A stretch of DNA of 10,044 nt from JAZDMK01 sp043800975 (GTDB lineage: Bacteria; Bacteroidota; Bacteroidia; Bacteroidales; JAHJDW01), in NCBI GenBank assembly GCA_043800975.1, contig JAZDMK010000042.1, forward strand, positions 1 to 10,044. Direction: 5' to 3'. The position numbers and the translations under genes were made by a program. Below are positions 1 through 5,232 of the stretch, piece after piece (positions within the stretch are counted from its first letter, which is position 1; every line of letters starts with the position of its first letter). The notes under the pieces were generated by a model. The model saw only the letters and a program-made list of their open reading frames with translations. It searched no databases and had not been told where the DNA came from.

Positions 1-26
1 CACCAAAAAGACAACCCGCCCTAAAA

Positions 27-101
27 AAATAATCACAGAATCCATCACACGAGCAGAGTCCGCAACAGCGGACGACACACGAGAACACAACTGAAATAAA
101 T
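27..101 (+). repeat. Leader repeat, copy A (upstream of the small gene)
   Basis: The sequence beginning agcggacgacacacgagaac at 67 recurs in diverged form at 1510 (agcggacgatacctgagaac), upstream of the second recombinase. In both copies it continues through an 'aact-tgaaa-taaat' stretch. A further match lies upstream: aaataatcacagaatc at 27-42 against aaataatcagcagaatc at 1487-1503. Copy A has about 20 extra bases between these two blocks. Part of that insert forms a perfect 6-bp hairpin, gtccgc (58-63) with gcggac (68-73) around a 4-nt loop. The repeat may be a shared promoter/leader or the trace of a gene duplication. Confidence 0.6.
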
Positions 102-114
102 AGATAGTTCGAGT

Positions 115-142
115 AATAACCAATAACGAATAACTAATAACG
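115..142 (+). repeat. Four tandem heptamers AATAACN
   Basis: Four consecutive 7-bp units read aataacc, aataacg, aataact and aataacg, ending 6 bp before the ATG at 149. They occupy the place of a ribosome-binding region. A similar but longer heptamer tract precedes the first recombinase. Confidence 0.7.
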
Positions 143-148
143 CACACC

Positions 149-412
149 ATGAAACATCAACAAACCATCAACGCCTTCCGCCTCTGGGCAAAGAACAGCG
201 GCAAGCAACTGCCCGCAGGCACAAACAAAGAACTTGAAAAGCTGCTCGACTTTTACCAGCCCGATCAACCGTTGGACACCCTTCTGGATTATTATATGCA
301 AAGCTTATCACAGGCACATGATGAACTTGCAAAGCTGGTACAGCTGCGCTTTTGCATAGTGAACAGCTACATAGATTATCTGTACTCACAGACTCAGAAA
401 AAGAAAAAATAA
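149..412 (+). CDS. Small hypothetical protein in front of the recombinase pair (87 aa)
   Basis: I do not recognise this family. The product is small and looks mostly helical, with no signal peptide or membrane segment. It has a Lys/Gln-rich N-terminus (MKHQQTINAFRLWAKNSGKQ), an acidic/leucine middle (around residues 28-50), and ends in a run of five lysines after YLYSQTQ. It lies 109 bp upstream of the first tyrosine recombinase, on the same strand. Its leader resembles that of the second recombinase, so it probably belongs to the same module. By analogy with other recombinase modules it could be a small DNA-binding or directionality protein, but that is only inference from position. No Shine-Dalgarno is visible, which is normal for Bacteroidota. 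Confidence 0.6.
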   Translation: MKHQQTINAFRLWAKNSGKQLPAGTNKELEKLLDFYQPDQPLDTLLDYYMQSLSQAHDELAKLVQLRFCIVNSYIDYLYSQTQKKKK

Positions 413-430
413 CCCGCGCCTTTTGTGTCC

Positions 431-518
431 CTTCGTGTCTTCGTGCCTTTGTGGAAAAAAAACTGAATACTGATAACTGATCACTGACCCGTCACTTGTA
501 ACCCGTAACCTGTAACTA
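431..518 (+). repeat. Intergenic tandem repeats: 8-bp block then 7-bp block
   Basis: Positions 431-454 are three octamers (cttcgtgt, cttcgtgc, ctttgtgg). After a short A-run, 463-518 divides into eight degenerate heptamers: ctgaata, ctgataa, ctgatca, ctgaccc, gtcactt, gtaaccc, gtaacct and gtaacta. They run to within 3 bp of the ATG of the first recombinase. The units drift gradually from CTGATAA-like to GTAACCC-like. I recall similar short-unit tracts from intergenic regions of Bacteroidota genomes. Their function is unknown. Confidence 0.75.
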
Positions 519-521
519 CTC

Positions 522-1508
522 ATGAAGCATCTGCCAATAAAAACCCCCGCCTTTCAGTATGTGGAAAAGAGTTTTAAAGAATGGCTCGACATACTGGGCT
601 ATGCCCCGCAGAGCGTTTATTACAAGCCGCTGTTCATACGGGAAATGTTGCATTACATGGAGAATAACGGTACGACAGAACTGCGTGGCATCACCATAAA
701 GAAATTGCAGGAGTATTACCGACAGTTAAAGCTGCGGCCAAATGTTCGCCGGGGCGGGGCCTTGTCATCCGGTTCGCTGAATCTTCACCTGTGCGCTCTG
801 TATAACTTCACGGATTATCTGCGTCAGAGTGGGCGTCTGGAGTTATCCTATTTGAATATACGCACAGAAGAAAGAGACACCGAAGAAGTAACCGCGCTCA
901 CGCAGGAAGAAATACAACAACTTTATAAAGCCTGCGACAGTGGCAACCTCTGGCAGGAGAAGTATGATTTACGGGATCGGGCGATGCTTACGATGTTGTA
1001 TGGTTGTGGCCTGAGAAGGAATGAGGCGTATCATCTGGACGTAGGGGATATTGATATTGAACGGTTACTGGTGTATGTGCGTAAGGGCAAGAACTATAAG
1101 CAGCGCTATGTTCCCATTGGGAAAACTGGCATGAATCGTTTACAGGATTACATATATGAAGGACGTCCGCTTTTTTTGAAAGGCTGGAAAAGCGACGCGT
1201 TGTTTATCAGTCATCATGCTACACGGATGCAGGGTCAGAGTATGCTTCACCGCTTAAAACTGTTGATTGTCCGCACAGGCAACGAAGCTCTGATGGAGAA
1301 GGAAGTAGGTCTTCATACCCTTCGCCACAGCATAGCAACACATCTTTTGGAGAATGGGATGGATATTGAAAGTATTGCCCGTTTTTTAGGACATAGTAGT
1401 TTGGAGAGTACCCAAATCTATACTCACCTTGTGGAATCCGGGCAGGACGAAGCCCCGACGGTCTGTGGTACTTCATCTCTTCCCGCAAATAATCAGCAGA
1501 ATCTGTAG
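522..1508 (+). CDS. Tyrosine recombinase/integrase (XerC/D-like), complete active site
   Basis: This is a site-specific tyrosine recombinase, which cuts and rejoins DNA through a covalent 3'-phosphotyrosine link. The N-terminal ~110 residues fit a SAM-like core-binding domain (FKEWLDILGYAPQSVYYKP). The catalytic domain follows from about residue 130. The active-site set is visible: R165 in GCGLRRNEA, K190 in RKGKNYKQRYVPIG, H265 and R268 in HTLRH, H291 in FLGHSS, and the nucleophile Y300 in STQIYTHL, nine residues after H291. A length of 328 aa is normal for the family. It is followed 67 bp later by a second recombinase on the same strand, so the two probably act together, as in Xer-type heterotetramers or tandem-recombinase elements. 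The start at 522 directly follows the heptamer tract. There is no Shine-Dalgarno. Whether it is host XerC/D or element-borne cannot be decided here; the tandem context favours element-borne. Confidence 0.95.
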   Translation: MKHLPIKTPAFQYVEKSFKEWLDILGYAPQSVYYKPLFIREMLHYMENNGTTELRGITIKKLQEYYRQLKLRPNVRRGGALSSGSLNLHLCALYNFTDYLRQSGRLELSYLNIRTEERDTEEVTALTQEEIQQLYKACDSGNLWQEKYDLRDRAMLTMLYGCGLRRNEAYHLDVGDIDIERLLVYVRKGKNYKQRYVPIGKTGMNRLQDYIYEGRPLFLKGWKSDALFISHHATRMQGQSMLHRLKLLIVRTGNEALMEKEVGLHTLRHSIATHLLENGMDIESIARFLGHSSLESTQIYTHLVESGQDEAPTVCGTSSLPANNQQNL

Positions 1509-1509
1509 T

Positions 1510-1548
1510 AGCGGACGATACCTGAGAACAACTTTGAAAACAATAAAT
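1510..1548 (+). repeat. Leader repeat, copy B (upstream of the second recombinase)
   Basis: This is the diverged second copy of the leader at 67-101, starting agcggacgatacctgagaac immediately after the stop codon of the first recombinase. The matching block 1487-1503 overlaps the last codons of that gene. Downstream, A/T-rich sequence (cgaataa, taattaa, taccgaa) leads to the ATG at 1576. Confidence 0.6.
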
Positions 1549-1575
1549 GAGCACGAATAATAATTAATACCGAAC

Positions 1576-2502
1576 ATGAACCCACAAAACAAGATTATTT
1601 TCACTGAAGAAATGCAGCACTTTGCCGAGTACCTTACCATCAGGGGGTACAGTAGGAGCACCACGCAGAACATGTCTTTATCAACTCGTCGTTTTGTTTA
1701 CTGGCTGGAATCGGAGAACGTGTCCCGCGGCAGCATCCGTTATGCAGATGTAACGTCATACATACAACGCCTCAGAGGTACGGGTATGCGGCAGAAGTCG
1801 CAGAACACGCAGGTAGCCGGTATAAAGAGGTATCTGGATTTTTTGACGGAGCAGGGAGTTCTGCAGGATAATCCGGCGGCGTCTATCAAGCTGCGTGGTA
1901 CGAACCAGCGCATAGCATACAGTGTGCTCAGTCCGGAGGAACTGGAATCGTTGTATTACCTTTTTCCGGTACAGCATAAGAAATTAATTTTACAGTTGGC
2001 GGCGAAGCAAAACAAGATCGTTACCGGGTTGCTGGTATGGCAGGGGTTAAGATCGGATGATATAGGGCGTCTGTGCGTATCAGACGTAAAGTTACGGGAA
2101 GGAAAAATCAACATCCCGGGCAGCCGTAAGATGGAAAGCCGTACTCTGACCCTGCAGTCGCATCAGATCATCGACATGATGGATTTTGTGTATGAGACGC
2201 GCAAAGAGATATTGCATCTGACAAAGACGGAAAGTGATCGTTTGTTTGTGGGTGTGGCAGGCAGCTCGCGGTTATACGCAATGGTAAAAAGCGTGATGAT
2301 CCAGCTCAGGCTCCTTCAGCCCAGGTTGAAGAGTGTACATCACATCCGGGCGAGTGTCATCACCCACTGGCTGAAACAATACAACCTTCGGAAAGTGCAA
2401 CACATGGCCGGACACCGTTATGTAAGCACTACCGAAAAGTTCAAGATCAACGATCTGGAAGGCTTACAGGAAGACCTTCACAAGTACCACCCCATCGGAT
2501 AA
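1576..2502 (+). CDS. Tyrosine recombinase-family protein with Phe at the catalytic Tyr position
   Basis: This is a 308-aa tyrosine recombinase fold with a SAM-like N-terminal domain (about residues 8-95) and a C-terminal catalytic domain. Visible catalytic residues are R159 (WQGLRSDD), K185 (GSRKMESRT), H255 and R258 (HHIR), and H280 (MAGHRY). The family's tyrosine should lie nine residues after H280. The sequence there is STTEKFKIN, so position 289 is Phe (codon TTC). The next residue of HxxR-H is also changed (A259), but that change is common. The protein ends LHKYHPIG, an ending I associate with Bacteroidota recombinases found in tandem. It may be a DNA-binding or structural partner that no longer cleaves, or a decayed enzyme. 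The intact reading frame favours a maintained function. It shares a leader type with the small gene at 149. Confidence 0.92.
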   Translation: MNPQNKIIFTEEMQHFAEYLTIRGYSRSTTQNMSLSTRRFVYWLESENVSRGSIRYADVTSYIQRLRGTGMRQKSQNTQVAGIKRYLDFLTEQGVLQDNPAASIKLRGTNQRIAYSVLSPEELESLYYLFPVQHKKLILQLAAKQNKIVTGLLVWQGLRSDDIGRLCVSDVKLREGKINIPGSRKMESRTLTLQSHQIIDMMDFVYETRKEILHLTKTESDRLFVGVAGSSRLYAMVKSVMIQLRLLQPRLKSVHHIRASVITHWLKQYNLRKVQHMAGHRYVSTTEKFKINDLEGLQEDLHKYHPIG

Positions 2503-2544
2503 AAAGAAAACAAAGAATAAAGAAAATACACGCACAAAACCCAC

Positions 2545-2619
2545 ACATGCCCAAAAGCCCCACTCTTAGTCGTTCCTCCGGCAGGGCTTGCACGGTCTTT
2601 TGGGCATGTTCCCCTGCCG
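2545..2619. repeat. 13-bp perfect inverted repeat with a competing 8-bp repeat
   Basis: acatgcccaaaag (2545-2557) is perfectly complementary to cttttgggcatgt (2597-2609) across a 39-nt loop. A second pair, cggcaggg (2579-2586) and ccctgccg (2612-2619), has one arm inside that loop and one outside. The two pairings would form a pseudoknot or exclude each other. No U-tract follows, so it is not a standard terminator. Confidence 0.75.
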
Positions 2620-2652
2620 ACCCTTCTGTTGTTTTCAAAAGATCGCCGTCAC

Positions 2653-2752
2653 CTTTTTTGGTAAGGAATTTATGAAGCCTCTTTGCTCTGCTCGCTCCGA
2701 CGGGGCGTCACTGCGACGGCAAAGAAATAAGTGTTCAGCAATACCAAAAAAG
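2653..2752. repeat. Nested long hairpin (11-bp outer stem)
   Basis: cttttttggta (2653-2663) pairs perfectly with taccaaaaaag (2742-2752). Nested inside are ctttgc (2681-2686) with gcaaag (2719-2724) and cgtc (2706-2709) with gacg (2715-2718). Three concentric pairings suggest one long interrupted hairpin. Confidence 0.6.
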
Positions 2753-2788
2753 AAAGGCAGCCGCCGACCACCACCACTGGCTGCCTTT
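2753..2788. repeat. 10-bp inverted repeat
   Basis: aaaggcagcc (2753-2762) pairs with ggctgccttt (2779-2788) around a 16-nt loop rich in ccacca. It directly abuts the preceding hairpin. It could act as a terminator for the recombinase transcript, but only three Ts end the stem and no longer U-tract follows. Confidence 0.65.
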
Positions 2789-2816
2789 GTGCCGGCGTAA
2801 AAACAACCCCTATGCT

Positions 2817-2844
2817 AAGTAACATAATGATCATTATAAAATTT
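2817..2844 (-). other. dif-like palindromic site 1 (minus orientation)
   Basis: Read on the minus strand, the 28 bp divide as aaattttataa, tgatca, ttatgttactt. This is the 11-6-11 layout of a XerCD site. The right arm matches 9 of 11 positions of the E. coli dif XerD arm (ttatgttaaat). The left arm matches only at its inner ataa. The core ataatgatcattat (2824-2837) is a perfect palindrome. It could instead be an operator or a cruciform. Confidence 0.4.
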
Positions 2845-2880
2845 TTGCTTTTTCAGCGGTATCAGTACATTGAATGCAAA

Positions 2881-2908
2881 AATCGTTATAATGGTCATTA
2901 TATTAAAT
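2881..2908 (+). other. dif-like site 2 (plus orientation)
   Basis: The 28 bp divide as aatcgttataa, tggtca, ttatattaaat. The right arm matches 10 of 11 positions of the E. coli dif XerD arm; the left arm matches 5 of 11. It is an inverted copy of site 1: 2824-2848 is nearly complementary to 2876-2901, including flanking atttttgc/gcaaaaat. The 27-nt spacer 2849-2875 lies between the arms. Confidence 0.45.
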
Positions 2909-2939
2909 AGCCCCTTCGCTCACCCACAGCCATACACAG

Positions 2940-2996
2940 GCAAAGCAGCCCTTTGCTTCCGGCGCAGTTTATTTTGATATTAAGGCAGCGCCGGAA
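2940..2996. repeat. Two adjacent hairpins
   Basis: gcaaag (2940-2945) pairs with ctttgc (2951-2956) across 5 nt. Immediately after, ttccggcgc (2957-2965) pairs perfectly with gcgccggaa (2988-2996) around a 22-nt A/T-rich loop. No T-tract follows. Confidence 0.6.
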
Positions 2997-3230
2997 ATCA
3001 AATAGCTGTTTGCCGCCATTTAGAAGCGGTAGCAATCAAAGCAAAAAAAGCAAACCCTGCTTGCGTGTTGATGTAATTTACGCAATCTCCGACGCACATT
3101 TTTTTTGCTCTCATTGCTGAATTGTTTTTCCAACCATCGAACCCCGACCACCACCCCAAAAAGACAAAAAAAAGAAAAGCGGAAACCATTTAAAACCACT
3201 TATGCAAAATTAAGCCACCGCCTGCACACA

Positions 3231-3312
3231 GTCAAGGTCAAGCCCTTCGGGTTCATTCATTTTTTTAAATTGTTTATTTTAATGAACAAAAAAAATGACC
3301 TGAAACCTTGAC
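3231..3312. repeat. Interrupted inverted repeat
   Basis: Outer arms gtcaaggt (3231-3238) and accttgac (3305-3312) are perfectly complementary. Inner arms tcattttttt (3257-3266) and aaaaaaatga (3289-3298) add 10 bp. It lies just before the end of the convergent 76-aa gene. It may mark the end of the structured region or of a mobile unit. Confidence 0.5.
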
Positions 3313-3393
3313 ACATCCCAACCCGCTTGCTTTTGGTTGCCTAAGCGGTTTAAATGTTGTGTTGTGTTTACTGGAGATAATCAGCGGTAATGC

Positions 3394-3624
3394 TTATTTA
3401 CAGAAGAATGCCACGACCTGGCAAATGAATCCGGTGGACATGATGATCATGCCCAGACGAATCATTTTGTTTTTTCCTTTATCTTTTTTCTTCAGTCTGA
3501 TACTTTCTTTAATGCTGCTGACGTAGGTTGTAGAATCCACCTGCGGCGTAAATACAAATGCTACTAAAGCTCCGGCCATACTCAACACCAATCCTGTCAG
3601 GTTTAAATAATCCATTATGTTCAT
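3394..3624 (-). CDS. Small two-helix membrane protein, unknown function (76 aa)
   Basis: Two hydrophobic segments are clear: about residues 8-27 (LNLTGLVLSMAGALVAFVFT) and about 53-74 (MIRLGMIIMSTGFICQVVAF). A short basic stretch, RLKKKDKGKNK, lies between them. This fits a helical hairpin in the inner membrane, with the basic loop in the cytoplasm and both ends outside. I do not recognise a family. A -7-like box, TATTTTTG on the minus strand (3629-3636), lies only 4 bp before the first ATG. The transcript may therefore be leaderless, or translation may begin at the second ATG (residue 4). The overlapping + frame in this stretch is less convincing because its composition mirrors this gene. 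It is divergent from the 104-aa gene, with an 86-bp gap. Confidence 0.65.
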   Translation of the reverse strand: MNIMDYLNLTGLVLSMAGALVAFVFTPQVDSTTYVSSIKESIRLKKKDKGKNKMIRLGMIIMSTGFICQVVAFFCK

Positions 3625-3672
3625 AATGCAAAAATATTTTATTTTTTCCTTTACTTTTTACAGTTCCGGAAT

Positions 3673-3680
3673 TATCTTTA
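3673..3680 (+). promoter_or_regulatory. Possible -7 box for the 104-aa gene
   Basis: tatcttta matches the Bacteroidota -7 consensus TAnnTTTG at all but the last base. It sits 30 bp before the ATG at 3711. No clear TTTG -33 element is present, only T-rich sequence. Confidence 0.3.
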
Positions 3681-3710
3681 GTACATAACAATTTTTAAAA
3701 TTATAAGATC

Positions 3711-4025
3711 ATGAAAGAAGTTTATCTAATTAACATTGTGGAAGACAATGGCCCTTTGCTTGTCATTAAATACGTACGCACACAGCAGTCGCCACGTCCT
3801 ACTGAATTACAAATTACCGGAATCCCTGATACTAACAAAGGGTTTATCTGCATTACAAATCTTAGGGAAGAATTACTACTTGTCTGGGAAAGAGATGTCC
3901 TTTTTCCTATAATGAATACAGGGGAAACGTGGTCTGTATACAGGATTACGCAGGGGGTTTATCAGAATCTTTGCATATTATCCCGCTTAGTTTTGGAAGA
4001 ACATGACGTTTTAATTATAAAATAG
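3711..4025 (+). CDS. Hypothetical protein (104 aa)
   Basis: The family is not recognised. The product has no signal peptide and no membrane segment. It shows alternating hydrophobic stretches (VYLINIVEDNGPLLVIKYV, GFICITNL, ELLLVWERDVLFPI, HDVLIIK) that suggest a mainly beta-stranded small soluble protein. The ATG at 3711 is preceded by A/T-rich sequence and a possible -7 box at 3673. It stands alone: the gene on its left is divergent, and the gene on its right (ending at 4199 on the minus strand) is convergent. Codon use looks protein-like throughout. Nothing in the context indicates a role. Confidence 0.6.
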   Translation: MKEVYLINIVEDNGPLLVIKYVRTQQSPRPTELQITGIPDTNKGFICITNLREELLLVWERDVLFPIMNTGETWSVYRITQGVYQNLCILSRLVLEEHDVLIIK

Positions 4026-4078
4026 TCTGTCGATTTTCTCCCGTACATTTTTCCAAAATGAACCATACCAAAGTCACG

Positions 4079-4111
4079 GAAGAGCCGTAGAAGAGTCATA
4101 GAAGAGCCCAC
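4079..4111. repeat. Three 11-bp tandem units
   Basis: gaagagccgta, gaagagtcata and gaagagcccac lie head to tail between the convergent genes. The gaagag core is constant. The 11-bp spacing puts each core on the same face of the helix. Confidence 0.6.
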
Positions 4112-4130
4112 ATGTGCAATCAAAAAAACA

Positions 4131-4169
4131 TAAAAAAAAGAACCCCTGCCCCGGGAATGGCAGGAGTTC
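4131..4169 (-). terminator. Rho-independent terminator of the 265-aa gene
   Basis: On the minus strand gaactcctgcc pairs with ggcaggggttc over 11 positions, including one G-U pair, with an 8-nt loop. A run of eight Ts follows. The stem begins about 30 nt after the stop codon of the 265-aa gene. Confidence 0.85.
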
Positions 4170-4198
4170 CATTATGAAAAAAATAAAAGTGTTAAAAC

Positions 4199-4996
4199 TT
4201 AAAACACGTTGATCACCTTCATGCAGTTGTTCTGTGCAAGCAGATAATCGTTAGCGCCTACGTGTTGAAAAAACTCTATTCCTAAACACTGCACAACACT
4301 TACAGTGGCTGTCATCACTGGCGTTCCGCCAAGTGCTGCAACAAGTGAAAAGGTTACCGGTGTTGTTGTATCCAATGCAGCCACCGTTCCGTATACCACG
4401 TTCCCCAAAGTGTTCAGGTTCGGTTCAGCAGGTTCGTAATGTTTTGTACTGCTGTTGTAGATATAATCCGATACCACGCCAATAGCTGAGATCAAACGGA
4501 AGTGTGTTGCACCTGCGGGCGCCTGGATATAACTGCCCGGCAGAAAACTCGGTACAGTTACAGTTCCCTGCGTGCGCTGGGTGTTGTTTGTAAAAGAATA
4601 GGCAGCATTGAAAACAGAAGAGAAATGCGTTTTCTGGTTAAACTCGAAGTTCTCCAGCATAGTGCGGTTGGCCGATAACGCAATAGCCCGCTGACCACGT
4701 GCACCGGTTCCTTTTACGTTAATCGACTTGAATAATTTAGTCATGCGGGAAACCAGCCGGGCATCTCCCATAGTAAGAATGGCCGTGGCAAGACTTAGGC
4801 GTAACGACTTGCCGGCAGTGGCTGACCCGCCAAACTCCGTGTTGTTCTCACGGGTGCGGATAAAGTTAGGATCTGCGAGGATGCGTTCTTTGCTTGGCCC
4901 ATTGGCAATCTTGGCTAAATCCTCGCCATTAGCACGGTAAAAGCTAATGCCACCAATCTTACCATCCAGTCGGATCAGGCCCGTTTGTCTGGACAT
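4199..4996 (-). CDS. Conserved Bacteroidota protein of unknown function ('GGISFY' family, 265 aa)
   Basis: The N-terminus carries a signature I recognise from many Bacteroidota hypothetical proteins: RQTGLIRLDGKIGGISFYRANG, then DPNFIRTRENNTEFGGSATAGKSLR at about residues 42-66. The function of this family is not known to me. Residues ~70-140 look helical and basic. From ~143 to the end the protein is Thr/Val/Gly-rich and beta-like, with the phrase APAGATHFRLISAIG in the middle (about 158-172). It has no signal peptide and no membrane span. It stands alone on the minus strand and ends in a strong terminator, so it is probably a single-gene transcript. The leader is A-rich (aaaaaaggaaaaaaaacaatg), with 'aagg' 9 bases before the ATG as the only hint of a ribosome site. 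Confidence 0.85.
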   Translation of the reverse strand: MSRQTGLIRLDGKIGGISFYRANGEDLAKIANGPSKERILADPNFIRTRENNTEFGGSATAGKSLRLSLATAILTMGDARLVSRMTKLFKSINVKGTGARGQRAIALSANRTMLENFEFNQKTHFSSVFNAAYSFTNNTQRTQGTVTVPSFLPGSYIQAPAGATHFRLISAIGVVSDYIYNSSTKHYEPAEPNLNTLGNVVYGTVAALDTTTPVTFSLVAALGGTPVMTATVSVVQCLGIEFFQHVGANDYLLAQNNCMKVINVF

Positions 4997-5030
4997 TGTT
5001 TTTTTTCCTTTTTTGTTTTACTACTTTTTT

Positions 5031-5217
5031 TGTCAGGGTTAATTAAAACTACGTTTATACCCTACTAACGTCAAAGTATTTTTTTTTAGTATCAGGAATA
5101 GTATTTTTTTTCACTTTTTTTTAATCTTTTTTTTTATGCATAAAAAAACCCGTTCCGGTTGCAATTACAAGTGGCACTTTTTAAGTAAAAAAAAGCATGA
5201 TATAAACAGACTTTTTT
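5031..5217. other. Homopolymer-rich intergenic stretch
   Basis: Between the 265-aa gene and the Rhs gene lie T-runs of 9 (5079-5087), 8 (5104-5111), 8 (5115-5122) and 9 (5127-5135). A run of seven As (5142-5148), another A-run near 5187 and T7 at 5212-5218 follow. The first two runs sit inside a direct repeat, agtatttttttt, at 5075 and 5100. The stretch could bend DNA, insulate transcription or be prone to slippage. No gene is seen. Confidence 0.65.
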
Positions 5218-5225
5218 TATCTTTA
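5218..5225 (+). promoter_or_regulatory. Possible -7 box in front of the truncated Rhs gene
   Basis: tatcttta, the same octamer as at 3673, sits 7 bp before the ATG at 5233. No TTTG -33 motif is seen at the expected distance, so expression from here is uncertain. Confidence 0.25.
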
Positions 5226-5232
5226 CAGAGTA

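Larger units (their letters stand above)
2503..3393. other. Long gene-free region rich in inverted repeats
   Basis: About 890 bp between the second recombinase and the next convincing gene. Reading frames here are short, of unnatural composition and overlap the inverted repeats, so I call no gene. The stretch holds at least six separate inverted repeats (listed individually) and two dif-like palindromes. From about 3000 it becomes low-complexity, with A-runs and repeated 'ccgaccaccacc' at 2764 and 3144. It is a candidate for the recombination-site or end region of the recombinase element, or for structured RNA. Confidence 0.6.

Noticed and set aside
2..94. Possible C-terminal tail of an upstream gene (+ frame ending at TGA 92-94)
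   Set aside because: Only about 30 codons, overlapping a hairpin and the leader repeat. Nothing supports it as coding without the sequence to the left.
431..518. CRISPR-like repeats
   Set aside because: Units are 7-8 bp, contiguous, and have no spacers; they are simple tandem repeats.
2753..2788. Terminator of the recombinase operon
   Set aside because: The stem is good but it lies 250 bp after the stop codon and is followed by no T-tract beyond three bases, so it is listed only as a repeat.
2588..2800. A 70-aa frame across the inverted repeats
   Set aside because: It crosses three perfect inverted repeats, is unusually rich in Arg/Pro, and has no family resemblance.
3308..3526. A 72-aa frame on the + strand
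   Set aside because: It overlaps the minus-strand two-helix protein and its hydrophobic stretches mirror that gene. It has no start signal and begins in an inverted repeat.
5142..5160. Terminator-like sequence (aaccggaacggg followed by T7 on the minus strand)
   Set aside because: The stem is only 4-5 bp with a bulge and no minus-strand gene ends nearby.
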